DNA of 64,000 nucleotides from Aralia elata (GCA_034770075.1 CM068379.1:41051130-41115129), one strand, 5' to 3'. Shown: positions 33,024 to 44,437, counted from the first letter of the stretch. The notes: generated from the sequence alone by a model not told the origin. A program made the numbers and translations.

Positions 33024-34589
33024 CTACAAATCTGAAACTAGCCGAAGCAGGATGGACAGGGTGGTGGATAGATCTGAAGCATCAGCATCTCCTGCAATCT
33101 GCTGCCCCATCATATCAATACGATCCAGTAAAGCAGTAGCTCGGCTGACAGTCCCAGAATTAGCATCTATAACTGCCCTGGTCTGAAATACAATGGCGTC
33201 TCTGTCAGCAATGGCAGCATCTCTGGCACGAATGGCCTCATCTCTCTCGACAAGGGCGGCATCCCTCTCGGTTTCAGTAGTAATCAGGGCCAGGCGGAGT
33301 CGGGAATCCTCAGCGACCCGACTCGGGGCAGAATCGGCTGAGATGGAATGGTCTGTGGTATCTTCTGTGAAAATCACTCCAGAGTCATCAAAGGCCCCAG
33401 TCCGACTCAAACTAGCCGAATCCAGGTCTCCACGCAACCACTGTACGTAGGCAAATGTCTGGATGTGACAGCTCGTACTATATTCGGCAAAGATCCTGCG
33501 ATCCCAAAGCTCGTATACCTGCAATAGATCCCTCTCTGTACAGGATGATATAAGGAATCGGTATGCGGCTGCACCCGCGAAGGGGTGTAAATCCTGTGTC
33601 TGATCAAACTGCCCCATAACCGCCATGGGATGATAGGTCGTCACACCCCTTAACCCAGCAATGGGAATGAAATCCATGTCAGGCACATGAGTCAAGAAGC
33701 TCATGAAGGAGCAATAGCCCGAGTAAACCAATAGATGAAAGGGGTCCTCAATGATAGACAAAAATGATGTCCAGGAGGCCACATCAGTACAACTCGCGGG
33801 ACGAAGCGAAAACTGCGTGGTTATGTCATGGCTGAAGCAAAACCCTTGGCGACGGAAATGGCCGATGGGACTAAGATGACTCATGAACCACATATACAAT
33901 AAGGTCGAACTCCCTCTGAAGAATCTCCCTCGGAAGGACTGGCAATATGTGGCCGACATATAGGTATCCGCCAATATCATGGGGAGAATGGTGTGATCCT
34001 CCTGAAGGGCCCTAACGGCCGCAACAATCCGCATGTCCAAATGATCGGATCCTGCAGGCAAATACAAAACTGAGATGACACAGGCCATCAGAACGTCCAC
34101 TCTCAAGGCATCCCAGCGCTCCTCGGACACGGAAAAATCACCGAGGAAAAGACGGAAACTGTCAGGTGAGCCAAATCGGTCAATCAAGAATTGAAGAGGA
34201 ACCATATGGTCTGACGTGATTACCGGTAATAGTACAACCCTCCGCAAACCGGTGAAAGTCAATAATTGACGGCGCATGGAACCAACAGTAACCCTAGCAC
34301 AGGGACCATCCAACGGCAAGCCGGTGAAGCGAGCATACTCCTCAAGGGTGGGGGTCAGCTCTACTGTCCCAAACCTAAACACCTGACGGGCAGGGGCCCA
34401 ATAGCTCAGAAGACCATCCACAAAGCCCGCTGGCACCCGGAAGGTTAATAAGGACCAAGAATGTCCCAAAAGACCATCTACGATAATCCTATCGGCCCGC
34501 AGTAAATTGTCCAACCAGCGGAAGAGGCTGCCAACCAACCCTGTGGGAGGGGTGGAATCCAAACGGACCACGGCATCTGAGGACAACAT
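33024..34589 (-). CDS. Antisense gene 2 in element C: DUF7745-like protein (521 aa)
   Basis: A minus-strand frame starts at ATG 34589 and is open to 33024. I chose this start because an AG acceptor with a pyrimidine-rich tract lies immediately before it (34591-34590); the frame itself extends 11 codons further upstream without an ATG. FGTVELTPTLEEYARFTGLP near residues 75-94 resembles the plant domain called DUF7745 in proteins related to transposon-borne plant mobile domains. The C-terminal 100 residues form a coiled coil with repeats like ERDEAIRARDAAIADRDAI. It carries no retrotransposon enzyme motif and runs against pol. The function is unknown; a relative of the MAIN/MAIL1-type plant mobile domain is likely, and the family name is from memory. 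Confidence 0.75.
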   Translation of the reverse strand: MLSSDAVVRLDSTPPTGLVGSLFRWLDNLLRADRIIVDGLLGHSWSLLTFRVPAGFVDGLLSYWAPARQVFRFGTVELTPTLEEYARFTGLPLDGPCARVTVGSMRRQLLTFTGLRRVVLLPVITSDHMVPLQFLIDRFGSPDSFRLFLGDFSVSEERWDALRVDVLMACVISVLYLPAGSDHLDMRIVAAVRALQEDHTILPMILADTYMSATYCQSFRGRFFRGSSTLLYMWFMSHLSPIGHFRRQGFCFSHDITTQFSLRPASCTDVASWTSFLSIIEDPFHLLVYSGYCSFMSFLTHVPDMDFIPIAGLRGVTTYHPMAVMGQFDQTQDLHPFAGAAAYRFLISSCTERDLLQVYELWDRRIFAEYSTSCHIQTFAYVQWLRGDLDSASLSRTGAFDDSGVIFTEDTTDHSISADSAPSRVAEDSRLRLALITTETERDAALVERDEAIRARDAAIADRDAIVFQTRAVIDANSGTVSRATALLDRIDMMGQQIAGDADASDLSTTLSILLRLVSDL

Positions 34590-34803
34590 CTGTGGAAAAA
34601 TAGTATCAAAAGGACTGTACAAGGGTCATTCTCTATCCATAAATAAAAGAGCATGCATCATACAATTAATAAGAAAACAGGTGAATTCCATAAAATGAAA
34701 AAGAAAACTGTGCATAAATAAATAAATGAATTCAGTACATAGTGCATAAATGAAAAAGAAATCTAAGCAGGTGCCGATACAAAAGGCCCTATCCTATCCT
34801 GGT

Positions 34804-36778
34804 CTAAATAAAATCAGTATCATCTATGAAAGCAGGATCCTCGAACTGATCCCCTGGAGTCGTCGAGCTCGGAGGACCAAAGTTCATATCAGGGATGTAG
34901 GGATGCGCTGTGGCATCAGATGAACTCGGGCCTGCATCATAACCTGCACCGTCAGGATCGTAGGTGTAAGCCTCCTCCGGGGTCCGGCCCAACCCCCGAA
35001 TAAACAGCGACAACTGATCTACCTGACGAGTCAATGTGGCGATCTGCTCAGCGTGGGTAGGGGTCCGAACACAGGCAGCCCAATCGGTCATCGTAACCGA
35101 ACCTGGAACCATGTCTCCAAGAAAGAAAGTGGCCCGAGTCTGGGGACCGATGGTACGAGGTACCCACCAAGTCCTGAAAGCCTCACTCGTACTGGGGCCT
35201 GTGGAAAGCATCCGACCGTCCTCCCCGGCGAGCATGATCTCCGAGGGCTGAGAATCCAGCGGCCAGAAAGTAGTGAAAGAAAGGGAGTGCGGGATGCGGA
35301 TCTCTCCAGTGACGCATCTGAATGCGCGCTCTCCCAGGTACATAACCCATCCTCCGACACTCTGCAAAGTGAGGCGACGGGTGGAAAGTGCAAACTCCGG
35401 GCCGGAGGGATATCCATCGGTGAACCCCACATCCAAATGCTCCGAGAGATAGGGAGTCCAGACGACCTCCGCAGCCGTGATCAGCTCCAGTTGGATGCGA
35501 CAGTGTGCGAAACTGCCAGATACCGGGATCTCCTCCAGCGTGCTATGATGCCATCGTCGACCCCGGGGATAGGTGTCCGGGCCAAGGGTAGTGACAGGCC
35601 TCAGGCATGGAAAACGCTCATAAGCCCAGAACTGTGAACAGAAACAGGGCAGGGCGTGAGTAACTATTAAATGCAGAAAAGAGAAACGAAATAAGGATAA
35701 GTGCAATAAATCAAAAGGAGGCGAGGACTCACCAACAGAAAGTGGTAGAAACCGAGCCAGGCGTCGGTCTGTCCCTCTGAGCGTAGGCGCATACCGTGGA
35801 GGAAATAGGCAAAGGTGAATGACCCCCAGTCATAGTCACTGATGCGGTCCACGTCTCTGACCGCTCCCACGACGCTGAAATGAATGGTGGAGGAGTTGTT
35901 CCCTAGGAAACAACCCCTCATGATCGTCAGGAACAAGCGTCGGAGTAGAATCTCCCGGGTACCCTGATCCGCTGGAATAGGCAGCGCGTAGAGACCCCCA
36001 ACTGCATCAACAGCCAAGGCACCAGAACGAATACTGCGGGCCTTAAAGACCCGGTCCTCAGCAGCAAAGCCCAATAAAGCCCGGACCGCTGCCGAAGTGA
36101 TGTCGAGATCTAGAGGGACACGGGACCCAGTGAACTCGATCCCCGTGATATACCGCCAATCCCAAGGGGTCAGCACAACCTCACAGTCCAGAAGATGAAG
36201 GGACTGGGTCTGATGAAACCACCTCTCGGACAGGGCCCGCATATAGCCCCAGGGGCACTGGCGGGGAATGATGGTGAAGAAGTGGCGAAAACCCCAGGAG
36301 TCCACCACCGCGCGGTAATCATCGTGCAAGGCCGCGTAGAGGGAATAAATGTTGAACCAGTTACCCCTCGGCTGGGTAAACTCAGGCACCTGTGAAAATC
36401 ACCAATGGGTCAGTCCAGAAAGAGCAGAAATTGAGAAATTGAGAGCAAATTCAGAGCAAAATTGAATATACCTCATTCGCAACAAGGGATGCCGAGGGAT
36501 GACGGCTGAGATCCCGACCCAATAGGTCGGGTATCTGGACAGAGGCGCCAGATAAGGCGCGATGAGAAGGGGGAGCCGGTGTGCTGGAAGACGGCCCCTC
36601 CACCGCAGCCTCCGGGGGGAACAACCTCCTCAACGTCCGGATGATCAGGACGGATGACAGCCTCCGTCAAGCGACGAGCCTGACGGGTCCGAGGAGGAAT
36701 AGGGGCAGGTGCAGCCCTACGACGGCGAACACCCGAAGTCCGAGAGGCGGAGGAGCTACTGGGCGCATCACGATCCAT
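34804..36778 (-). CDS. Antisense gene 1 in element C: three-exon plant-mobile-domain-like protein (about 596 aa)
   Basis: Minus-strand exons are 36778-36472, 36389-35733 and 35631-34804, joined by GT-AG introns of 82 and 101 bp in phase 0. Exon 1 has a basic, Ser/Pro-rich start (SGVRRRRAAPAPIPPRTRQA). Exon 2 carries ALSERWFHQTQSLHLLDCEV then LTPWDWRYITGIEF, like the plant mobile domain. Exon 3 begins FWAYERFPCLRP, a typical continuation, and ends with an acidic tail. Exons 2 and 3 are exact codon multiples, but exon 1 has 307 bases, one too many. The simplest cause is an extra base in the C run at 36614-36619. A non-coding first exon and promoter lie at 37248-37460. Published work reports extra antisense ORFs in Tat elements; this one looks like a captured host-type gene. 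The function is not known. Confidence 0.72.
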
Positions 36779-36780
36779 AG

Positions 36781-36890
36781 CTGGAATAGAACGGGCGAGA
36801 AAGAAGGTAAGTTCCCTTTTAAAATTATGTAATGAACATTCTAAATTTCTAGCCTCATCATATGATTAATGCAACATGATGCATGGTTAT

Positions 36891-36924
<34 letters not shown>

Positions 36925-37247
36925 GGCAGAGTTCCGTTTGTAAAATGGACATCCCAGGCATAAGCCAAACGCGTTTTCCATCAATCAAAGCCTCAAACAG
37001 ATTTAAATTGCATTCATATGTGTAATTACAGCATGTAATGCATGATTTTCTTGCAGAAAAGGAATAACAATATGTGGGACCGCCTCATGAATATAAAATA
37101 GGACTCACGCAGTTGATACATAGCATGTATATATGATGGTATATTGCATAAACATTGTGAAGCATACATTTTATGTCTAAACATGCAAATAGTCAAATGT
37201 ATAGCAAAACATTGACGAAATTGAAAAGTGACCGGTCAAAGTGTTAC
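36781..37247 (-). other. 5'-UTR intron of antisense gene 1
   Basis: The donor CTACAG|GTAAC is at 37248/37247 and the acceptor TTCTATTCCAG|CT at 36781/36780, two bases before the ATG at 36778. It is 467 bp long, AT-rich, with a 29-base A run on the plus strand (36894-36922). Splice sites are read from consensus only. Confidence 0.55.
36894..36922. repeat. Poly(A) tract
   Basis: 29 consecutive A on the plus strand, inside the putative 5'-UTR intron of the antisense gene. Confidence 0.97.
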
Positions 37248-37460
37248 CTGTAGCGCGTAGATCGATTCTACCGGAGCAGTTTTTGCAGGGAAATTGAAAA
37301 AATCGACAAAAAGCCTTTGCGAACAAGAAAAATCGAGAGAATATCTGAGGATTGCAAGTTGAAAGTGACAGATCTGGAGGAGGCGCGTTGGTTATAAGGC
37401 CCGATCTTGGCCGCAGATGTATCTGCGGCTGGCCGCAGATCCATCTGCGGCTGGCCCTGG
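37248..37460 (-). promoter_or_regulatory. Putative promoter and non-coding first exon of the antisense gene module
   Basis: Read on the minus strand, two CCGCAGATNNATCTGCGG near-palindromes (37409-37456) are followed 12 bp later by TTATAA (37392-37397), then about 145 bp of leader ending at a good splice donor (37248/37247). The order, spacing and palindrome sequence mirror the LTR promoter of the same element. Transcription start would be near 37365; this is inference. Confidence 0.5.
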
Positions 37461-37520
37461 TGGGCCCCACCTTGCTCCCTTGAAGCCATTTGACGTGTTG
37501 AAGTGAAAAGTTTACGCGAT

Positions 37521-38575
37521 GGGTGACCGGCGACGATACCCGGCCCCGACATGACGATCGACCGGCGACGATAACCGGCGATCACGAGATGGATGTCCGG
37601 CGACGATAACCGGCTCCGACAAGATAACCAACCGGCAACGATAACCGGGGGTTACGAGATGGGTGACCGGCGACGATACCCGGCCCCGACATGACGATCG
37701 ACCGGCGACGATAACCGGCGATCACGAAATGGATGTCCGGCGATGATAACCGGCTCCGACAAGATAACCAACCGGCAACGATAACCGGGGGTTACGAGAT
37801 GGGTGACCGGCGACGATACCCGGCCCCGACATGACGATCGACCGGCGACGATAACCGGCGATCACGAGATGGATGTCCGGCGACGATAACCGGCTCCGAC
37901 AAGATAACCGACCGGCGACGATAACCGGGGGTTACGAGATGGGTGACCGGCGACGATAACCGGGGGTTACGAGATGGGTGACCGGCGACGATACCCGGCC
38001 CCGACATGACGATCGACCGGCGACGATAACCGGCGATCACGAGATGGATGTCCGGCGACGATAACCGGCTCCGACAAGATAACCGACCGGCGACGATAAC
38101 CGGGGGTTACGAGATGGGTGACCGGCGACGATACCCGGCCCCGACATGACGATCGACCGGCGACGATAACCGGCGATCACGAGATGGATGTCCGGCGACG
38201 ATAACCGGCTCCGACAAGATAACCAACCGGCAACGATAACCGGGGGTTACGAGATGGGTGACCGGCGACGATACCCGACCCCGACATGACGATCGACCGG
38301 CGACGATAACCGGCGATCACGAGATGGATGTCCGGCGACGAAAACCGGCTCCGACAGATAACCGACCGGCGACGATAACCGGGGGTTACGCGATGGGTGA
38401 CTGGCGACGATACCCGGCCCCGACATGACGATCGACCGGCGACGATAACCGACGATCACGAGATGGATGTCCGGCGACGAAAAACCGGCTCCGACAAGAT
38501 AACCAACCGGCGACGATAACCGGGGGTTACGCGATGGGTGACCGGCGACGATACCCGGCCCCGAACGAGACGATA
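37521..38575. repeat. 140-bp higher-order tandem repeat in the 3' region of element C
   Basis: Units beginning GGGTGACCGG start at 37521, 37661, 37801, 37976, 38116, 38256, 38395 and 38536. Each 140-bp unit is made of four related 35-bp monomers sharing CCGGCGACGATA. One extra 35-bp monomer occupies 37941-37975. A related array is in D (48421-49460). Tandem arrays in the 3' UTR of Tat elements are known as sources of satellite DNA. Confidence 0.95.
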
Positions 38576-38803
38576 GATTGAAAGAGGGAACCCAAAGACT
38601 AACAAACACGGTCAAGGGGTTGATACATTGACACTCTTACGAATGTCTTGCATGCATTACATCTTATGTTGCATCATAAGCTATATGTGTGGCATCATGT
38701 ATGTACTGTCATTCTTACGCACTGTCATTCATGCATCGAGTGTCTATTTCTTTATCCTGTTCATTTCATTTATCATTTCATAAACATGATAAAGAGGGGC
38801 AGC
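38576..38803 (+). other. Conserved 3' block and polypurine tract of element C
   Basis: This non-coding block, closely similar to D 49795-49974, ends in the polypurine tract AAAGAGGGGCAGC (38791-38803) directly before the LTR. The purine tract primes plus-strand synthesis. Many short direct GCAT/CATG repeats occur here. Confidence 0.8.
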
Positions 38804-40919
38804 TGTAGACACCCAAATTTTGCGTTTCCTTCTACTAACCATGACAGGAGGGCGAAATCGTCAATTGAACCGGCTTGCGGGAGCAAAGGAGCGGGCACAA
38901 GGGCGAGCGCCCGGCACCGCCGCAATGTTTTGGGCAAACCAAGTTTACGTGACAATAAAGCCGTCCGAGGCAGGCATTTCCGAATGAGGTGGCACGTCTC
39001 CCGGAAATTCCCGGACTGCAGAATACGAGCCTATCAGCGAAAACCGACGTTGCGGCACGAAAATCGAGGCGTGGCACGAAAATCGAGAAAGTCAAGCCCG
39101 CCAGCCGCGGATAGATCTGCGGCCAAGTGGGTGCGCCAGCACGGAAACCAGGAAATCAGCACTACCAGCTGAGTGCGATGGGAGGCGTGCCAGCTGGCCA
39201 GCCGCAGATCCATCTGCGGCCAGCCGCAGATAGATCTGCGGCTGGCTTTGGCCAGCCTATTTAAGCCCAGCTTCGGGCAGCATACAGGAGGTGGGAAGAA
39301 AATTGAAAGAGGGAGAATTCCAGCAGGAAACAGCAGCAAAGAATCGGAAATAGAGAGGAAAAACACCATAATTTTTGCAACAAAATAGGAGGGAAAGGAA
39401 GGAAAAAGTGAGGATTAATATCTCTTGAGTTGATTGTATCACATATATTTCTCCTTCTATTCAAATACATCAAGTTCACATCCATTTGGATATCAATTGC
39501 AAGGTGAAATCTCTTTTATTATATCAATTTCTATCATATCATTTGATTGAATTAAATGTAGATTTCACGTAAATTATTGTGGAACAATGGATTAGGAATT
39601 ATTAGAGAGGGTTCCATCGGAACAAAATTCTTCCTAATAATCCGATGATATCCATTGGGTGAGGTTTTGCTCGTTTATGACGATAAATACATTAGGTGGA
39701 ATTGATCTATTTAGATTGTTAATTTTGAATCATTGTGGTGCGTTAAGCAACCCGTTGTTAGTTATGTTGTTGTATCTACTTGATGTTTGTGAGAAATTAT
39801 GGTTGTGAGCCTAGGAGAGCGACCCCGTGGTCCAAATCCGATGATGGACATATCTTGATGTAAGAAGTAGAAATGACGTAATTTTCATTGTAAATATGTA
39901 ATCGTTGGGCCTTAAAACGACGCTAAGGCGAGAATCGTGTTTAAGGCCCCGAAATAGTGAAATTTGTGATTGTAGGCGTTTGGGGTTTATTTTGATGGCT
40001 TACATGCCCATGAATAGCCCCCGACGCGTGTTTATGCTCGATTTGATTTATGACACGAAATTGATTTTAAAGCTAAATGATAAGATTTTTATAAAATCAA
40101 TCAAAGTAGGATATTAGAATCACGAGGTTAAAATTTGAGAAATGTTAATGAATGTCGATTCCTATCTAACGAGAAAGCTAAAGAAAATCGTTTTCAAACG
40201 TCACCAAATTTGATTTTATGAAAATAAGTAATGTTTTATTAAACCGTTGTGCATAGGGTTAAAGAGATTCTAGAAGTTGCCCATCGCTTGAGTTACGAAA
40301 GCAACGCATAGATCTCGATTCCTATTTTAACGAAGGTTTAAAACTCGTGTTTTGCCAAAGCGACACCTAATGAAAATCTCATAGTTTTGACAAATAAAAA
40401 TCAAATCTTTCTTATAACGAACCAAGCTTTCTAGTATAAATTAAAAGACATTCCGAAGCGTTCTCAAATTAAAACACGGTTTTCCCTAAAAATCCAAATG
40501 ATTCTTTCATACAAGCCCACCACGACATTCACATAGGCACACACACACATACACACACACATTCATGAGTTAAAGGATAGGAAAGCATCAAGATTGCGGT
40601 AACCGTGTTTCACGGAAGTCGAGGGGTGCCTAACACCTTCCCCTCACTTAAACAAGCCCCCGAACTCTATGAATCTCAATTCGCAGACCAATTAATTCGG
40701 AGTCACATATGAGCCAGCGATTTACAAAAAAAGCGAAAATTCGGATGAGTTGGTACATCCATTTCAAATATACCAACTGGCGACTCTGGTTAAATTGGCT
40801 CATCATAAAAAACGATCTTTCAAAACCCCGTCGACCTCAATGCCGACCTTTTCCAAAAATCATCTAAACCAAAAGGCTAAAATTGGAAAAGACTAGAAAG
40901 CGATAACCCGGTGTCGACA
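38804..40919 (+). repeat. Element C 3' LTR
   Basis: Near-identical to the 5' LTR at 22940-25061. The palindromes and TATTTAA are at 39191-39264. The last bases GTCGACA are followed by target duplication GTGAG at 40920-40924. Confidence 0.95.
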
Positions 40920-41028
40920 GTGAGCTATCTAGAATTTAGATCTCATTAGCATGATCACCATCATGATTATAAAAGCATTACTCAAAACTATGGGTTTATC
41001 ACATTTAATATAACAGCACTATGTAGAT
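40920..41028 (-). repeat. Element B 5' LTR, part 2 (between insertions C and D)
   Basis: It continues the B LTR from 22939 after the GTGAG duplication (compare 15967-16078). TAGAT at 41024-41028 is the target duplication of D, repeated at 52034-52038. Confidence 0.92.
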
Positions 41029-43081
41029 TGTAGACACCCAAATTTTGCACTTCCTATACTGACCATGATAGGAGGGCAAATTCGTCCATTGGGCCGGCCT
41101 GCGAGAGCAAAGGATGGGCACCGGAACGAACACTCGACGTCACCGCAACGATTTACAAATCAAAATCGACGTGACAGCAAGGCCGTCCGAAATGAGCATG
41201 CCCGAATGATGTGGCACGTTTCCCAGTGATTCCCGGACTGCAAAATACAAGCCTGTCGGCGAAAACCGACGTCACGACACGAGAAACGAGGTGCGGTTCG
41301 GAAAACGAGAAAATCAGCCCACCCAGCCGCGGATCAATCTGCGGCCAAAAGATTAAAATAATGGTAGTGCGCGAGACGGCTGAGTGCGATGGGCGGTGGG
41401 CCAGCCAGCCGCAGATCAATCTGCGGCCAAGCCGCAGATCAATCTGCGGCTGCCCTAATGCAGCCTATTTCAGCTCAGTTTCTTCATTTCAGTCGAGAGG
41501 TTCAGCAGCAGCAGCGGCGGAAAAAGAAAGAAAAAGAAGGAGAAAACAGCAAGCAAATAAGAGAAATCAAGAGAGAAAAGAGTGAGAAATAGTGAGCAAT
41601 TGTACCCATTTTGTGAGATTACATCTCATATTTTCTACTCTATTCAATACATAAATTCATACATATTGTGGGGATTATTTGCAAGGTGAAAAATCCTTTG
41701 TTTTAGCATCTTGTTTTACCATTTTTTGTTAAGCTTTTTGTCATCCAAATTATATTAAATGTAGTTGTTCTTGTATATTGTTGTGAATCCATGGATTGAG
41801 GGCTATTAGTGAGGGTTCCCAAATGGAACGAAATTCCTCCTAATGGCCCGATGATATCCATTTGGTAAATTTTAGCTAGTTGTAATGATGTATTATGCAT
41901 AGTTTATTTAGATTGTTATTTTTAGGATCTTGTGGGTGTGTAGCGATTTTGGATGTGAGCCTAGGAGCGCGACCCCGTGGTCCAAATCCGATGATGGACA
42001 TCTTTTGATATATGTAATAAATTCGATGTACCTTTCATTGTAAATATGTAATCGTCGGGCCTTAAAACGACGCTAAGGCGAGAATCGTGTTTAAGGCCCC
42101 GTAATAGTGAAAGTATGTGATTGTGGGCGTTCGAGGTTATTTTGATGGCTTACATGCCCATGAATAGCCCCGACGCGTGTTTATGCTCGATTTGATTTAT
42201 GAGACGAAATTGATTTCAAAGCCAAATGATAAGATTTTCATAAAATCAATCAAACTAGGCTATTAGCATCACGAGGTTAATAAATGGGAAGTGCTAATGA
42301 ATGTCGATTTCTATTTCAAACGAGAAAGCTAAGGAAAATCGTTTTCAAATATCACAAGGAATGATTTTGTCAAATAATTGACGTTTTATTAAACCGTTGT
42401 GCATAGGGTTAAAGAGATTCTAGAAGTTGCCCATCGTTTGAGTTACGAAAGCAACGTATAGATCTCGATTCCTATTTTGACAAAGGTTTAAAACTCCTGT
42501 TTTGCCAAAACGACACCTAAAGAAAATCTCATAGTTTTTGACAATTAAAATCAAATCTTTTCTCATAAAGCTTTCTCGTGTATGCCGAAAAGACATTCCG
42601 AAGCGTTCCCAAATTAAAGCACGATTTTCCCAAAAATCCAAATGATTCTTTCATACAAACTCACCACAACATTCATATAAGCACACACACACACACACAC
42701 CTGCACATATACACATTTCATGAATTAAAAGATAGGACAGCATCAAGATTGCGGTAACCGTGTTTTACGGAAGTCGAGGGGTGCCTAACACCTTCCCCTC
42801 ACTTAAGCAAGCCCCCGAACTCTATGAATCTCGATTCGCAGACCAATTAATTCGGAGTCACATATGAGCCAACGATTTATAAAAAATGAAAACTCGGATG
42901 AGTTGGTACATCCATTTCAAATATACCAACTGGCGACTCTGGTTAATTGGCTCATCATAAAAAACGATATTTCAAAACCCCGTCGACATTCAAGCTGACC
43001 TTTTCCAAAAAATCATCTAATCAAAAGGCTAAAATCGGAAAAGGACAAATATCGCATAAGCGGCTAAAACCGGCGTCGACA
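41029..43081 (+). repeat. Element D 5' LTR
   Basis: TGTAGACACCC to GTCGACA. It is similar to C's LTR along its length (strongest in the segment near 41955-42100) but clearly a different subfamily. It contains the CTGCGG palindromes at about 41326-41453 and a TATTTCAG motif at about 41466. Confidence 0.94.
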
Positions 43082-43083
43082 GC

Positions 43084-43101
43084 TGGCGACTCTGCTGGGG
43101 A
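43084..43101 (+). other. Primer binding site of element D
   Basis: TGGCGACTCTGCTGGGGA, identical to C. Confidence 0.88.
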
Positions 43102-43276
43102 TATTAGAGGGCTTAAGCCGCGTTCAAATCTTGATGTTATCCTATCCTTTAAGATTCATGAATGTGTATGTACATGCGATATTTTGACCCGTTTTACTGG
43201 TTGGTGTGTGAATGTGTGTTTTGTCCAATAAGTGAATATTTGAATGGAATTGCTTTAGTTTAAAGTAATCATTTGC

Positions 43277-43510
43277 ATACGGTGAGGACGATGAATGTGA
43301 ATGTATGTTGAGAGTGTACCTCCTCCTGAGGCGAACCTGTCGGTTGCTTATTACTGGACTCGAAGGGGCTGCTCCCCGGAGATGGCTCAGGAAACGCACC
43401 ACCCAAATCCGCTCCAATCGAAAGGAATCAAACAAGTAGATTGCGAAGATTTGGGGACCTTCATGCCGAAAAGCCCGCGAGAGTAACCCTAGGGTAGGTC
43501 AGCCTCTGAT
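43277..43510 (+). other. Leader block of D matching C
   Basis: About 95% identical by eye to C 25262-25490. A 61-codon frame (43301-43486) corresponds to the 59-codon frame in C, but its changes are mostly non-synonymous. The stretch from 43511 to 44012 is non-coding, with TTTTGCAG acceptor-like motifs, and shows no gene. Confidence 0.5.
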
Positions 43511-44012
43511 AAACCTAACGGAAGGGAAGCTTCTTCATGCCCTTTTATCATTCAGTCAAATAAATGTCATGTAAAGGGCATACAACTGTCATACCGTCAT
43601 CATCACAATAAATATGTCCTGTATCATGTGATTACATCACCTGCACATAGAAAGAGAATACTGACATGGTTTTGCAGGAGGGCAATCCATACCACATACC
43701 AAGGTTTTCTAAAACCTCTAAATACTATCCTGTCATCAAACACTGACCTTGTTTTGCAGGATAAGATTAGAGAACCGTGAATGCGTGGCATAATAATCAC
43801 AAAGAACCCGGAGTAGGGGCATATTCGACCACAAAAAAAAAAAGAAGAAAGAATAATAATCATGCATCAGTGTTGACAGGCATCTGCCAATTTGTAACTG
43901 GCACAGTACTAAACTACGACCTTTGTTCATTTTGCGAAATTGCCCCTACGACCCAACTAAGAGGCCGTAAAGTCCATACTCCATACATCCAAATGGCAGA
44001 GGCCGATAGCCA

Positions 44013-44437
44013 TGAAATTACAGTTCTGTCACTCCAACAATACGGCCGAATACGAGGGATTCATCCTAGGACTGAGATTAGCCCTGGGAATGGGAATTAA
44101 CAAGATGATAGTAGTTGGAGACTCGAATTGGTCATCCGGCAGGCCATGGGAATATACAGCACCAAAGGGCATAAATGGGACCTAGCTACGGGACTGCTGA
44201 GATATATGGAAGCCGAAGAAGACCACAGACAAATGAATGAAGTACATGGCGATGTGTGCGGAGCCCATACGAGCAGAACATTTTGGCAAAGAAAATCATG
44301 TGAACGGGTCCCTACTGGCTAACCATGAAAACTGACTGCGATACGCATGTCAGGAGATGCCATCAATGCCAGGTCCATGCCAATGCGATCCATGCACCTC
44401 CTAATGAGCTCCATTGCTTGACCTCACCGTGGCCAGT
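44013..44437 (+). pseudogene. D: remnants of second RNase H and integrase zinc finger
   Basis: NNTAEYEGFILGLRLALGMG (about 44030-44090) matches the archaeal-type RNase H of C. One base is lost after GDS, then VIRQAMGIYSTKG runs straight into the integrase N-terminus (QMNEVHGDVCGAH) with about 120 residues missing between. A further frame change leads to the Cys pair (RRCHQCQ) and NELHCLTSPWP, ending just before where the DDE core would begin. It has no enzyme function. Confidence 0.85.

Larger units (their letters stand above)
22940..40919 (+). mobile_element. Element C: 18.0 kb Tat-lineage Ty3/gypsy retrotransposon with antisense gene module
   Basis: It has LTRs of 2122 and 2116 bp (TGTAGACACCC to GTCGACA), a PBS TGGCGACTCTGCTGGGGA, gag, an open pol, two antisense spliced genes, a 140-bp tandem array, a polypurine tract AAAGAGGGGCAGC and target duplication GTGAG. 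The two RNase H domains and the extra sequence downstream of pol place it in the Tat/Ogre-Retand group. The LTRs differ at about five or six bases plus small indels by eye, so it is the youngest insertion here. Pol is intact; gag has two frame breaks. Confidence 0.94.

Noticed and set aside
37521..38575. CRISPR-like direct repeats
   Set aside because: Units are adjacent related monomers without unique spacers, in a plant retrotransposon; this is a satellite-like array.
37268..38615. Frames with RRSIVMSGPGIVAGHPSR-type repeats
   Set aside because: They are translations of the 140-bp tandem array.
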